Shown here piece by piece: positions 43,035-52,781 of a stretch of DNA of 64,000 nt (position 1 is its first letter; each line of letters opens with the position of its first letter). The notes under the pieces were generated by a model, which made no database searches, was not told the origin of the DNA, and saw only the letters and a list, made by a program, of their open reading frames with translations. Source of the stretch: Microaerobacter geothermalis (GTDB lineage Bacteria > Bacillota > Bacilli > DSM-22679). A program made the position numbers and the translations under genes. The stretch spans positions 1-64,000 of the forward strand of contig NZ_JAKIHL010000013.1 of NCBI RefSeq assembly GCF_021608135.1, read 5' to 3'.

Positions 43035-44315
43035 TTATTTTCTCCTTTCAACTACAAGGTTTCCGTTCTTTACAACGGAATCTACTAAGTTGACTCCAAA
43101 ATTATATTGAAGATATTGATAGTTGGGAGCATCAAAGATGACGAGATCCGCCTTTTTCCCCACCTCGATACTGCCAATTTCACCAGCACGTCCAATGGCA
43201 TGGGCTGCATTGATAGTACAAGCTGCTATCACCTCAGCAGGTGTCATTTTCATGGTGAGACAGGCCAGGTTCATGATGAGGGGGAGGGATTCTGTCGGGG
43301 AAGAACCAGGATTTCGATCCGTTGACAAAGCCACGGGAACTCCCGCTTCAATGATTTTTCTGGCATTGGCCGGTTCCTCCATGAGGAAAAATGCCGTTCC
43401 AGGAAGTAAAACAGCCACCACTCCCGCTTCTGCCATCCTCTTGATACCCTCATCCGATGCCTTCAGAAGATGATCGGCTGAAATGGCTCCCACTTTAGCC
43501 GCCAATTCCGCTCCGCCAAACTGGACAATCTCATCGGCATGGATTTTGGGGATCAGTCCAAACCTTTTCCCGGCTTCAAGGATCCGTTCCGACTGTTCCA
43601 CGGTGAAAACCCCTTCTTCGCAAAATACATCACAAAATTGTGCCAATCCTTCTTCCGCTACTTGAGGGATCATCTCCTCAATGACGATGTGAACATAATC
43701 ATCGGGATTCTCCTTAAATTCCACAGGGACGGCGTGTGCCCCCATAAAGGTGGAAACAATATCAATAGGATGGGTTTCATTTAATCGACGGGCCACCCGA
43801 AGCTGCTTCAACTCATCCTCCACAGTTAATCCATAGCCACTCTTGGCTTCAATGGTGGTTACCCCATATTCCAGAAACCGGTTGAGCCGCTTCAGGGATT
43901 CATCTAAAAGCTGCTCCTCTGAAGCCGCACGGGTTTGGGTGGTCGTATATAAAATTCCCCCGCCCTGCTTCAGGATTTCAATATAAGTGGAGCCCTGAAG
44001 CCTCATTTCCAGTTCCTTTTCCCGGCTTCCGGCAAACACCACATGGGTATGGGGATCAATTAACCCGGGAGTAACGATTTTACCGGAAGCATCAATGAGT
44101 CGTATATTTTCTTTAACATGACCAAATTGATCTTCGACAAATTCTTCCGCATCTTGATCTGAACCAACAAATAGGATACGGTCATCCTGAACAACCACAC
44201 CGCCGTGATGGATTATCTGCAACTCTTCCATCTTCGGTCCTCTTTTCGGGGCTCTACTGGCCCCTGCGACTGTTACAACCTGTGAAGCATTCCTGATATA
44301 AATCACTGAATTCAT
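43035..44315 (-). CDS. hutI: Imidazolonepropionase
   Basis: HutI opens the imidazolone ring, giving formimidoylglutamate. The 426-aa amidohydrolase has the metal motif DPHTHVVFAGSRE near residue 95, IEAKSGYGL, MGAHAVPVEF, ADEIVQFGG and ALSTDRNPGSS with the last metal Asp. It lies between hutU (13 bases) and hutG on the minus strand, in the order hutU-hutI-hutG as in B. subtilis. Confidence 0.97.
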   Translation of the reverse strand: MNSVIYIRNASQVVTVAGASRAPKRGPKMEELQIIHHGGVVVQDDRILFVGSDQDAEEFVEDQFGHVKENIRLIDASGKIVTPGLIDPHTHVVFAGSREKELEMRLQGSTYIEILKQGGGILYTTTQTRAASEEQLLDESLKRLNRFLEYGVTTIEAKSGYGLTVEDELKQLRVARRLNETHPIDIVSTFMGAHAVPVEFKENPDDYVHIVIEEMIPQVAEEGLAQFCDVFCEEGVFTVEQSERILEAGKRFGLIPKIHADEIVQFGGAELAAKVGAISADHLLKASDEGIKRMAEAGVVAVLLPGTAFFLMEEPANARKIIEAGVPVALSTDRNPGSSPTESLPLIMNLACLTMKMTPAEVIAACTINAAHAIGRAGEIGSIEVGKKADLVIFDAPNYQYLQYNFGVNLVDSVVKNGNLVVERRK

Positions 44316-44328
44316 GATATGAACTCCT

Positions 44329-45996
44329 TTATTTCAACATCGGCATGTGGATTCCTTTTTTCCTAGCCGTTTCAATGGCTAGATCATAGCCGGCATCGGC
44401 ATGTCTGACGACACCCATTCCAGGATCAGTGGTGAGTACCCGTTCCAGACGTTTCGCGGCATCTTCAGTTCCATCCGCAACAACCACCATTCCTGCATGA
44501 AGGGAATATCCCATTCCTACGCCGCCACCATGATGAACCGATACCCAACTGGCACCTGCTGCCGTATTCACCAGTGCATTTAAGATGGGCCAATCGGCGA
44601 TGGCATCACTGCCATCCTTCATCGATTCGGTCTCACGGTTTGGAGAAGCCACTGAACCCGCATCTAAGTGATCCCGGCCAATTACAATAGGGGCAGAAAT
44701 TTCTCCGGAAGCCACCATGTCATTGATGATTTTTCCAAATTTAGCCCTTTCTCCGTAACCCAACCAGCAAATACGGGCAGGAAGTCCTTGAAAGGCAATG
44801 CGCTCCTGGGCCATCTTGATCCATTTGCAGAGGTGGGTATTGTAGGAGAATTCCCTTAAAATCACCTCATCGGTCTTGTAGATATCTTGAGGATCTCCAG
44901 ATAAAGCCACCCAGCGGAAAGGACCCTTTCCTTCGCAGAACTGGGGTCTGATATAGGCTGGAACAAACCCCGGGAAATCAAAGGCATTTTTTACCCCTTC
45001 ATCATAAGCCACTTGACGAATGTTGTTTCCGTAATCAAAAGCAACAGCACCGCGCTTCTGCATGGACAGTATCGCTTGCACGTGGACAGCCATGCTGGTT
45101 TTTGAACGTTTCACATACTCCTCAGGATTGTTCTGCCTTAGTTCTTCTCCCTCTTCCAAAGTCATCCCTGCGGGAAGATAACCGTTCAACGGGTCATGGG
45201 CAGAGGTTTGGTCTGTGATGATATCAGGAATAAAATTGCGCTGAATCATTTCCGGAAGAACCTCCGCTGCATTTCCTAGAAGCCCAATAGAAACGGCTTT
45301 CCCTTCTTCCTTTGCCTTTTGGGCAATTTCAATCGCCTCATCTAAGGATTCCACCATCATATCGCAATATCGGGTTTGAATCCGTTTTTCAATTCGGGTG
45401 CGATCCACTTCAATGCCGATGACCACGCCGTCATTCATGGTTACAGCCAAAGGCTGGGCGCCACCCATCCCTCCCAATCCTGCGGTAACGGTAATGGTTC
45501 CCTTTAAGGAGCCCCCAAAATGCTGCCTGGCACATTCAGCAAAGGTTTCGTAGGTCCCCTGAACAATCCCCTGACTTCCAATGTAAATCCAGCTACCGGC
45601 CGTCATTTGGCCATACATGATTAATCCCTTTTTATCTAATTCATGGAAGGTATCCCAGTTGGCCCATGCCGGAACAATATTGGAGTTGGCCAAAAGTACC
45701 CTTGGTGCATCCTTATGGGTGCGAAATACCGCGACTGGTTTGCCGGATTGAATTAAAAGCGTTTCATTTTCTTCCAGTTTCTTCAGCGTTTCTACAATTT
45801 TATCGAAGGCTTCCCAATTTCTTGCCGCTCTTCCGATTCCTCCGTACACCACCAGTTTCTCCGGGTGTTCTGCCACGTCAGGATCCAGGTTGTTCATCAA
45901 CATCCGAAGAACAGCTTCCTGAATCCAACCTTTTGCATTTAACCGGGTTCCGCGGGGTGCCCGAACTTCTCTTGGTGTTGACACTGATTTGCTCAT
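44329..45996 (-). CDS. hutU: Urocanase (first copy)
   Basis: HutU hydrates urocanate to imidazolonepropionate with a tightly bound NAD. The 555-aa protein has the full set of motifs: [17 protein letters not shown] (NAD-binding, near 170), [12 protein letters not shown] (near 265), [14 protein letters not shown] with the conserved cysteine (near 410) and [17 protein letters not shown] (near 490). It is the first gene of hutU-hutI-hutG. The 15-bp repeats 118 bases upstream may control it. Confidence 0.97.
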   Translation of the reverse strand: MSKSVSTPREVRAPRGTRLNAKGWIQEAVLRMLMNNLDPDVAEHPEKLVVYGGIGRAARNWEAFDKIVETLKKLEENETLLIQSGKPVAVFRTHKDAPRVLLANSNIVPAWANWDTFHELDKKGLIMYGQMTAGSWIYIGSQGIVQGTYETFAECARQHFGGSLKGTITVTAGLGGMGGAQPLAVTMNDGVVIGIEVDRTRIEKRIQTRYCDMMVESLDEAIEIAQKAKEEGKAVSIGLLGNAAEVLPEMIQRNFIPDIITDQTSAHDPLNGYLPAGMTLEEGEELRQNNPEEYVKRSKTSMAVHVQAILSMQKRGAVAFDYGNNIRQVAYDEGVKNAFDFPGFVPAYIRPQFCEGKGPFRWVALSGDPQDIYKTDEVILREFSYNTHLCKWIKMAQERIAFQGLPARICWLGYGERAKFGKIINDMVASGEISAPIVIGRDHLDAGSVASPNRETESMKDGSDAIADWPILNALVNTAAGASWVSVHHGGGVGMGYSLHAGMVVVADGTEDAAKRLERVLTTDPGMGVVRHADAGYDLAIETARKKGIHMPMLK

Positions 45997-46113
45997 GATA
46001 TTGTTCCTCCCTTGACAAATCGTTTATACCAATGTACTTTCTATTTCTATCTTAATGGGAATTCCTTTAAATATCCCTAGACTTTCTTAAGAATGTTCGC
46101 AACATTTTGCCAC

Positions 46114-46158
46114 GTCGTAAACTGACAGGTCGTATACTGACAAGTCGTAAACTGGCAG
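46114..46158 (-). promoter_or_regulatory. 15-bp tandem repeats at the hutU promoter
   Basis: Three units in direct succession: GTCGTAAACTGACAG, GTCGTATACTGACAA and GTCGTAAACTGGCAG, with a faint fourth (TTGGTTAACTGTTGA) to 46173. They lie 118-177 bases before hutU, just upstream of a weak -35-like TTGCGA (46102-46097, minus). A small palindrome AATGTT-cgc-AACATT (46092-46106) lies between. This is the place expected for activator sites of the AraC-family regulator encoded next door. The 46000-46248 gap holds no gene. Confidence 0.65.
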
Positions 46159-46248
46159 TTGGTTAACTGTTGAGAATAGGGGGACTACCGTTTAAACGGA
46201 AGGCCGGGAAAGGTCCACGGCGGCCACATACCTTGTGCCGGCGTAAGT

Positions 46249-47814
46249 TCAATTTCTTGTCCTTTCTAGATTTTTTTGCGTTTTCCACTGCTTGGGTGAA
46301 TCTCCGCTGATAGCCTTAAATACCCGGCTGAAATAATTAGGGTCCTGGTATCCGACCATCGAAGCAATTTCACCAACCGTTAAATCATCTTCCAGCAACA
46401 GTTCCTTCGCTTTTTTAATTCTTAAATGGGTCAGATACTCCACAAAGGTCATGTTCATCACTTTTTTAAACAGATGGCTGAAATAATATGGACTGCGACT
46501 TACTTCTTCAGATACTTCATCTAAGGTGATACTTCTCATATAATTTTTATGAATAAACTCCAAGGCCCTTTCAACGACTAGATGATGAATATTGAACGCT
46601 TTGGAATCGGAAAGCTCCATAAAATATTCCTTGATCGCTGGAAATATTTCATCAACCGATTGACTATTTAGAATATTTTCGCTATATTTCAAAAATGATT
46701 TAAATCGTTCTTTTTCACTCTTTTGATACTTATTTAATAGTTCCTTAAGAATAAAAATAAGGGTCAATTTGTAATATATGGGGTTAACCCCCTTCATTTT
46801 CCACTCCTTTAAGTTCCTCTCAAGGTGGTGAAAGAGAAATTGAATGTTATCATCCTTTACCTCATCGCTAGTCAGAGGTACTTCAGATTGTTCTACTACT
46901 TCTTTGCGAAACAGGTCCGGATAATCTGAATAGTGGCTTACTTTTCCCTGAGAAAAATAAAACTGCAAGGACTGCAATTGCTTGGCTTCATGATACGAAT
47001 GGTATAAATTCATCGGATCTTTGTACTCACTTCCAATCGCTATATACAATGCATGACCGGATTCATTTTTTACCCACTCCAGCAGCTGATTTCCCAAGCT
47101 TTTTACTATATTTATTGTCTCTTTCTTTTGCTCCCCTTTTTTGGGGATGTAAAGGATGACAAATTCATCATTAACTGATGCAGAGATTAATCTGTGACTC
47201 TTGCAAAATCTTTCAATCAGCCCATACAGCTGGGAAAGAACTTTCTTTTTCCACAAATCACTTTTATTTCTCATCTGTTGGTTTAACCGACTGATTTGGG
47301 CCGTTATGACCACGGTAGGAAGGGACTGATAGCCCAATTGAAGGGCTTGATCCCATATTTCTTTAAGATGGGTAACCTCACCTGAAATGAGCTTTTCTAC
47401 CCAGTGTTTCTTCGCCTTTTCCATTTCACTTTGGGTGTCTTTCATTGTTTCTTCTTTCTTCTTTTCTACAAGTTCGTTTAACGTCTTCATTAAATTTTGA
47501 ATATTTATCGGTTTGATAAATAAGCGGGAAAAACGGACCTCCATACATCTTACTGCAGTTTGAAAATCCTTTATTTCCGTTGTCCCGATGAGGATAGAGT
47601 TATCAGTAATCGAGGAAAGTTTTCTCCAATCATTCTCCCTTAACATATCCACATCAATGATCATCAGGTCATACTGGCCCCTATTTATTTCTGTTATGAA
47701 TTCGTCGGCTGTGGAAAGCTCTGTATATTCATCAATGGCTAGCCCGGAGTTATGCAGCATCCATTTTAGTCCATTGCGATGAAACTCACTTCTTTCTGCA
47801 ACCAAAACATCCAT
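46249..47814 (-). CDS. AraC-family regulator with atypical receiver domain
   Basis: A 521-aa regulator. N-terminal receiver domain (1-115) with the phosphate-acceptor Asp54 (MIIDVDML), Thr78 and Lys101 (FIKPIN), but the usual pair of acidic residues after strand 1 is replaced by Ala6-Glu7. A middle domain of about 270 residues follows, then two AraC helix-turn-helix motifs (YFSHLFKKVMNMTFVEYLTHLRIKKAKELL, and EIASMVGYQDPNYFSRVFKAISGDSPKQW) at the C-terminus. This is the YesN layout, yet no histidine kinase is encoded nearby. Sandwiched between two urocanase genes, 10 bases after hutU2, it probably controls the hut genes. Confidence 0.88.
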   Translation of the reverse strand: MDVLVAERSEFHRNGLKWMLHNSGLAIDEYTELSTADEFITEINRGQYDLMIIDVDMLRENDWRKLSSITDNSILIGTTEIKDFQTAVRCMEVRFSRLFIKPINIQNLMKTLNELVEKKKEETMKDTQSEMEKAKKHWVEKLISGEVTHLKEIWDQALQLGYQSLPTVVITAQISRLNQQMRNKSDLWKKKVLSQLYGLIERFCKSHRLISASVNDEFVILYIPKKGEQKKETINIVKSLGNQLLEWVKNESGHALYIAIGSEYKDPMNLYHSYHEAKQLQSLQFYFSQGKVSHYSDYPDLFRKEVVEQSEVPLTSDEVKDDNIQFLFHHLERNLKEWKMKGVNPIYYKLTLIFILKELLNKYQKSEKERFKSFLKYSENILNSQSVDEIFPAIKEYFMELSDSKAFNIHHLVVERALEFIHKNYMRSITLDEVSEEVSRSPYYFSHLFKKVMNMTFVEYLTHLRIKKAKELLLEDDLTVGEIASMVGYQDPNYFSRVFKAISGDSPKQWKTQKNLERTRN

Positions 47815-47824
47815 AGCTTCCTCC

Positions 47825-49465
47825 TCATTGATGCTTTATATCAATCCCAAGTTCTTCCGCTTTTTTCTGTGCAATATCATATCCGGCATCGGCATAGCGG
47901 ACAATTCCCAAACCGACATCGCCCAGGAATACTTGATGAAATTTTTCGGTCATTTGTTTACTTCCATCAGCCACAATGCTCATTCCGGCATGGAGAGAAT
48001 AACCGATTCCGACGCCGCCTCCATGATGGAAACTGACAAAAGTTGCCCCATTCGCCGTGTTTAACAGAGCATTTAAAATGGGCCAATCTCCGATGACGTC
48101 GCTGCCATCTCTCATTCCTTCTGTCTCCCTTAAGGGAGATGCCATAGAACCCGCATCCATATGATCACGGGTGAACACCACCGGTGCTTGAATCATCTTA
48201 CTGGCAACCATCTCATTTACTTTTTCGGCGAGGAAAATCCGATCCTCAGCCTTCAACCAGCAGATTCTAGCGGGAAGTCCCTGAAAGCGGACATTGGCCT
48301 GGGCAAATTGAATCCATCGCTTAATTCTATCATTTCCCGATAGACGATTTAGTATAAATTGATCAATCTTATAGATATCATTTGGGTTACCGGATAAAGC
48401 AATCCAACGGAAAGGACTATACCCTTCGCATTGAAGATGCCGAATATAAGCCGGAATGAAGTTGGAAAATGAAAAAGCTTCCTCTAATCCTGCCATATAG
48501 GCCTGCTGTCGGATATTATTTCCATAGTCAAAAACAACTGCGCCTCTTTTCTGAAACTCTACCATTGCCTTTACGTGCTGCACGACCGTCCGTTTGGCAT
48601 CTTCCAGGTACATTTCTGGAACCTGTTGGCGGATACGGAACGCATGTTGGACCGTGTAGTCTGAAGGGATATACCCGTTCAGCAAATCATGGGCAGACGT
48701 CTGATCCGTCACCACATCGGGAATGTTGCCTCTGTACAAAAGCTCTTGGTACACATCCGATGCATTCCCGATCAAGGCGATGCTTAAAGGGGTTTGACGG
48801 CGTATCGCCATTTTCACATCATGCAAGGCCTCGTCAAGGGAGTCGGTAGCTACATCACATACATTATATTTAATACTTCTTTCTACCTTTGCAGGATCCA
48901 CTTCCACCACCAGGGAAACTCCTCCATTCATCTTAATCGCGATGGGCTGTGCACTGCCCATCCCACCAAGACCGCTGGTAAGAATCCATTTCCCATTCAG
49001 ATTCCCCTGAAAATGCTGGGCCGCTACCTCATGGAAGGTTTCATAGGTACCCTGAAGGATCCCCTGCATACCAATATAGGCCCAGGCACTGGCTGTGGAT
49101 TGTCCATACATGGTTAGCCCTTTCTGTTCAAGCTGGCGAAATTTTTTCCAGTTTGCATAGGCAGGAACCACTACCGAATTTACCGCAATTACCCTTGGGG
49201 CATTCTCCGAGGTCCGGAAAACCACTGCCGGTTTTCCCGATTGGATGAGAAGGGTTTCATCTTCATTCAATTGTTCCAATTCTTCAATTATTTTGCGAAC
49301 GGCTTCCTGGTTTCTTGCTGCTTTGCCCGTCCCATATACAATCAGCTGATCCGGATCCTCTGCCACATCAGAATCGATGGTATTGATCAGCATCCTCATG
49401 ATTCCTTCGATTTGCCAGTTCTTACAACGCAGGTCTTCTGAAGGAAGATGGATCAAATTCCGCAC
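47825..49465 (-). CDS. hutU2: Urocanase paralogue (second copy)
   Basis: A second urocanase of 546 aa, full length and with all visible motifs of the first copy: [40 protein letters not shown] with the conserved cysteine, and SFHHGGGVGIGYSLHAG. It differs from hutU at many positions along its length, so it is an old paralogue rather than a recent duplication. GTG 49465 lies 5 bases after AGGAAGG. It is followed within 10 bases by the AraC-family regulator. It may serve a different inducer range, growth condition or a related imidazole-acrylate substrate; this is inference. Confidence 0.93.
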   Translation of the reverse strand: MRNLIHLPSEDLRCKNWQIEGIMRMLINTIDSDVAEDPDQLIVYGTGKAARNQEAVRKIIEELEQLNEDETLLIQSGKPAVVFRTSENAPRVIAVNSVVVPAYANWKKFRQLEQKGLTMYGQSTASAWAYIGMQGILQGTYETFHEVAAQHFQGNLNGKWILTSGLGGMGSAQPIAIKMNGGVSLVVEVDPAKVERSIKYNVCDVATDSLDEALHDVKMAIRRQTPLSIALIGNASDVYQELLYRGNIPDVVTDQTSAHDLLNGYIPSDYTVQHAFRIRQQVPEMYLEDAKRTVVQHVKAMVEFQKRGAVVFDYGNNIRQQAYMAGLEEAFSFSNFIPAYIRHLQCEGYSPFRWIALSGNPNDIYKIDQFILNRLSGNDRIKRWIQFAQANVRFQGLPARICWLKAEDRIFLAEKVNEMVASKMIQAPVVFTRDHMDAGSMASPLRETEGMRDGSDVIGDWPILNALLNTANGATFVSFHHGGGVGIGYSLHAGMSIVADGSKQMTEKFHQVFLGDVGLGIVRYADAGYDIAQKKAEELGIDIKHQ

Positions 49466-49515
49466 AGTAACCTTCCTCTCAATATCAAATTTTATTTAAT
49501 TTCATTATTTAGAAA

Positions 49516-49541
49516 AGGAACCATCATTTTTCTTGGTTCCT
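49516..49541 (-). terminator. Terminator after the YjiH-type gene
   Basis: AGGAACC (49516-49522) pairs with GGTTCCT (49535-49541). On the minus strand TTTTCT follows. It would separate the transporter transcript from hutU2. Confidence 0.8.
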
Positions 49542-49590
49542 CATCAATTATTTTATATGTTCATATTAAGCGAATCAAACAGGATATATA

Positions 49591-50922
49591 CTATAGCAAT
49601 GAAAAAGCAACAGGGGTTACTAAAATTAAAGTAAGGAGTGTTCTCTCAAGCCATATTATCACCAGCTCTGAAATACGAATTGGGATTTCTGTAGATAAAA
49701 TACAGGGGATTGACGCTGAGAAAAACAATATAGAAGATACTGAAACCACTGCAATAATAAATTTAGTAACCAGAGGTGCACTTACTACTAACAAAGAAGG
49801 TAAAAACATTTCTGCGATTCCTACCGATAATGCTTTAGCTGTTAAGATTGGTTCCGGTATTTGCAGGACCCAAGTAAACGGGTAAAACAGATACCCTATC
49901 CCATCAAATAGAGGGGTATATTTTGCCAATACTAGTCCTATTAATCCTACAGACATGATTGAAGGAAGTATACTCATTGTCATTACAAAACCATCTTTAA
50001 GGTTTCCCAAAATATTTGACCCTAAACTTGGAGCAACCTTGACTGCTTTTATAGCTTCATCCCATGCTATCTTAAATAAATTACCTTTAACTTCAAATTC
50101 TGGAGCACCTTCTGTAATATACGCATCACTTTTTTTACTTAAAGGTCTAATCCGAACGGTAATCGCAGTTACAAGAAAAGTAATAATCAGAGTAGTCCAA
50201 AAATATAAGTTCCATATATTCATTAAGTCTAACGTTTTTGCCACTACAATCATGAAAGTTGCAGATACCGTCGAAAATCCTGTTGCTATAATACATGCCT
50301 CTTTAATCGTATATTTACCTTCTTTAAATACTCGATTAGTAATCAATAGACCGATTGAATAACTTCCTACGAATGAAGCAACCGCATCAATGGCTGATCT
50401 CCCGGGTGTTTTCCATATTGGCTTCATAATGGGCCTAAATAAAACACCGATAAATTCTAGGAGCCCATATCCTACTAACAATGCTAAAAATACTGAACCG
50501 ACAGGAACGAGTATTCCAACAGGGATAACAAGTTTGTCAAACAAAAATGGCCCTAAATCTTTTTCAAATAGCCATTGCGGTCCAATTTTAAAGTACAACA
50601 TGATTGCAACAATAAATCCTAATATTTTTAAGAATGAAAAAATAAGATCAACATTAGTTTTATTCCATGTTTTCTTTACGAAAGGATGAATACTGCCCAG
50701 AAAAATAACAATTAATGCATATATTGGTGCTAAGGATGGGAATGTTGATTTAATAAACGTTACAATATGATCCAGTGGAATTGTTGACTTGCCACCGATC
50801 GTGATTGGTATAAAAAACATAAATATACCAATCAAACTAAAAAGAAAAAATTTAATAACATCCTTATTACTTTTAGACTGTAATTCCATCTTGTTATTTA
50901 TGCCTGTGTTTAATCCGGTCAT
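49591..50922 (-). CDS. yjiH: YjiH-family membrane transporter (nucleoside-recognition fold)
   Basis: A 443-aa membrane protein with about ten helices of the YjiH/GATE type: segments such as GYGLLEFIGVLFRPIMKPIWKTPGRSAIDAVASFVGSYS and IIATGFSTVSATFMIVVAKTL are characteristic. The substrate is unknown. Being next to hutU2 and the regulator, it may import histidine, urocanate or a related compound (inference). The gene is visibly more AT-rich in codon use than hutU and hutI around it, hinting at a different origin. AAGGGGG lies 10 bases before ATG 50922. Confidence 0.82.
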   Translation of the reverse strand: MTGLNTGINNKMELQSKSNKDVIKFFLFSLIGIFMFFIPITIGGKSTIPLDHIVTFIKSTFPSLAPIYALIVIFLGSIHPFVKKTWNKTNVDLIFSFLKILGFIVAIMLYFKIGPQWLFEKDLGPFLFDKLVIPVGILVPVGSVFLALLVGYGLLEFIGVLFRPIMKPIWKTPGRSAIDAVASFVGSYSIGLLITNRVFKEGKYTIKEACIIATGFSTVSATFMIVVAKTLDLMNIWNLYFWTTLIITFLVTAITVRIRPLSKKSDAYITEGAPEFEVKGNLFKIAWDEAIKAVKVAPSLGSNILGNLKDGFVMTMSILPSIMSVGLIGLVLAKYTPLFDGIGYLFYPFTWVLQIPEPILTAKALSVGIAEMFLPSLLVVSAPLVTKFIIAVVSVSSILFFSASIPCILSTEIPIRISELVIIWLERTLLTLILVTPVAFSLL

Positions 50923-51351
50923 ATTCTATATACCCCCTTATATATTTTTATGTATTGACAATTTTTATCATAAATAAATACCCTTTAGCACACACTAGAA
51001 TCAAATGCGAATTTTCGTACAATTTTGCTTATTGAAAATTCGAATGTCTTATCTATCTTCCTTATTTTGCTCTACCTAGACTTTATTGCGATAAAGAAAT
51101 ATTGTGACTAAGAAACATATTCACATCCTGTAATCCATAAACATGAAACGATGGGATTGGAATTATGAGGAAAACCGATAAAGCAGGTGAATTTGGAAGT
51201 TCATAAACGTTCATGATTCCTGATGATGGTTTATGCTGATAAATACGGAAATAGACGGTTTGTTTGAAATGCCCGAGGAATGGTAAAATTTTGGAAGGGA
51301 CGTCGGTGGAAACTGTCCCTGATGATGTTTAAAAAATGGGAGGGATAAAAT
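50923..51351. promoter_or_regulatory. Long divergent region between the transporter and glnA
   Basis: These 429 bases hold the 9-bp inverted repeat CGAATTTTC (51008-51016) / GAAAATTCG (51034-51042) and, close to glnA, AGGGAC (51296-51301) / GTCCCT (51315-51320), which would form a leader hairpin. I looked for GlnR/TnrA boxes (TGTNAN7TNACA) and found none convincing. No gene is called; a short frame ending DGLFEMPEEW (stop near 51283) might be a decayed gene end. Confidence 0.5.
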
Positions 51352-52704
51352 ATGATGTTGTTAACAGAATTACAACCGGATTCAAAAAAGCAATTGATCT
51401 GGGAAAAGGTGAAGGAAAATCAAATCCAGTTTATTCGTCTGCAATTTACCGATATCTTTGGCTTTGCAAAAAATGTGGCCATAACGACGGATGAGTTGGA
51501 TAAAGCCTTGAATGGTGAACTGATGTTTGACGGCTCATCTATCGATGGTTTTGCAAGAATTGAAGAATCTGATATGTATCTGATGCCTGATCCGGATACC
51601 TTTCAACCCATCACTTGGCGCCCTGATGAAAAAGGGGTTGCCTATATGTTCTGCGATGTATATACCACAGACGGAAAACCCTTTGAAGGATGTCCCCGCA
51701 ATATTTTGAAACGAGCTTTAAATGAAGCAAAAGAAATGGGCTATACTTTAAACGTTGGACCTGAAGGCGAATTCTTTCTTTTTTATACCGATGAAAAGGG
51801 CAGACCGGTCTTTGACATTCATGACGATGCCGGGTATTTTGACTTATCTCCTGTGGACAAAGGAGAAGACGCCCGGCGGGATATCATACTAACCATGAGG
51901 AAGCTTGGTTTTTCAATCGAGGCCTCCCATCATGAAGTTGCCCCGGGACAGCATGAAGTAGATTTTAAATATGATGAAGCACTAAGGATGGCTGATAAAT
52001 GGATGATCTTCAAACAGATAGTAAAAAATATTGCCCAAGCCCATGGGCTTTATGCTTCCTTCATTCCCAAGCCCTTTTCCGGACAAAACGGAAATGCGAT
52101 GCACTGCAATCAGTCCCTGGTTAAGGATGGAATAAATGCCTTCTTTGATGAAAATGATGAACGCGGACTAAGTGAAGCCGCACACTATTACATTGGCGGA
52201 TTATTAACCCATGCTAAAGGAATGGCCGCCATCTGCAACCCAACCATCAACTCTTATAAACGGCTTCTTCCCGGTTATGAAGCTCCGACCAACATTGCCT
52301 GGTCAGCGTCAAACCGTTCTGCACTCATACGCATCCCCATCGGGACTCAAAAATCCACACGGATTGAACTCCGAAATCCTGATCCCACAGCCAATCCTTA
52401 TCTGGTATTCGCCGTTATGCTGAAAGCAGGTTTAGAAGGAATCAAAAAGAAAATGACTCCTCCACCTGCGGTAGATAAAAATATATATGATATGAATTCA
52501 GCTGAAAGAAATGACTATCAGATTCAGCGCTTCCCCCGCAGCCTACAGGAGGCATTGGATCACATGGAGCAAGATCCGTTAATGAAAGAAACCTTAGGTG
52601 AACATACTTTCTACTCTTACCTGAACGCCAAAAGAAAGGAGTGGGAGGAATATGCCGAAGAGGTCCATACCTGGGAGATTAGGCGATACCTAAAACAGTA
52701 TTAA
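51352..52704 (+). CDS. glnA: Glutamine synthetase, type I
   Basis: A 450-aa GSI enzyme making glutamine from glutamate, ammonia and ATP. Motifs are FDGSSIDGFARIEESDM near 59, VGPEGEFFLF near 136, ASHHEVAPGQHEVDFKYDEAL near 192, NGNAMHCNQSL, and GYEAPTNIAWSASNRSALIRIP near 307; the adenylylation loop insertion of GSI-beta is missing, so it is GSI-alpha, subject to feedback inhibition. GGGAGG lies 8 bases before the ATG. No glnR adjoins, unlike B. subtilis. It diverges from the hut/YjiH genes, whose product glutamate is its substrate. Confidence 0.96.
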   Translation: MMLLTELQPDSKKQLIWEKVKENQIQFIRLQFTDIFGFAKNVAITTDELDKALNGELMFDGSSIDGFARIEESDMYLMPDPDTFQPITWRPDEKGVAYMFCDVYTTDGKPFEGCPRNILKRALNEAKEMGYTLNVGPEGEFFLFYTDEKGRPVFDIHDDAGYFDLSPVDKGEDARRDIILTMRKLGFSIEASHHEVAPGQHEVDFKYDEALRMADKWMIFKQIVKNIAQAHGLYASFIPKPFSGQNGNAMHCNQSLVKDGINAFFDENDERGLSEAAHYYIGGLLTHAKGMAAICNPTINSYKRLLPGYEAPTNIAWSASNRSALIRIPIGTQKSTRIELRNPDPTANPYLVFAVMLKAGLEGIKKKMTPPPAVDKNIYDMNSAERNDYQIQRFPRSLQEALDHMEQDPLMKETLGEHTFYSYLNAKRKEWEEYAEEVHTWEIRRYLKQY

Positions 52705-52781
52705 TTTTTAGGAAATCAAAGATTATTTTCTGGAGAATTCGACAAAATTCGATATAATGTAGCGTGGAGGGGATATACTTC

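Noticed and set aside
46096-46113. Sigma-54 promoter (TGGCA ... TTGCG on the minus strand)
   Set aside because: The GG and GC pairs are one base too close together, and that spacing is critical for sigma-54.
48469-49117. 100- to 126-codon frames opposite hutU2
   Set aside because: They are antisense shadows of the urocanase gene.
51200-51286. Gene remnant before glnA ending DGLFEMPEEW
   Set aside because: Too short and without a recognised family; mentioned only as a possible decayed end.
50923-51351. GlnR/TnrA box before glnA
   Set aside because: No sequence fits TGTNAN7TNACA well enough by eye; a profile search would be needed.
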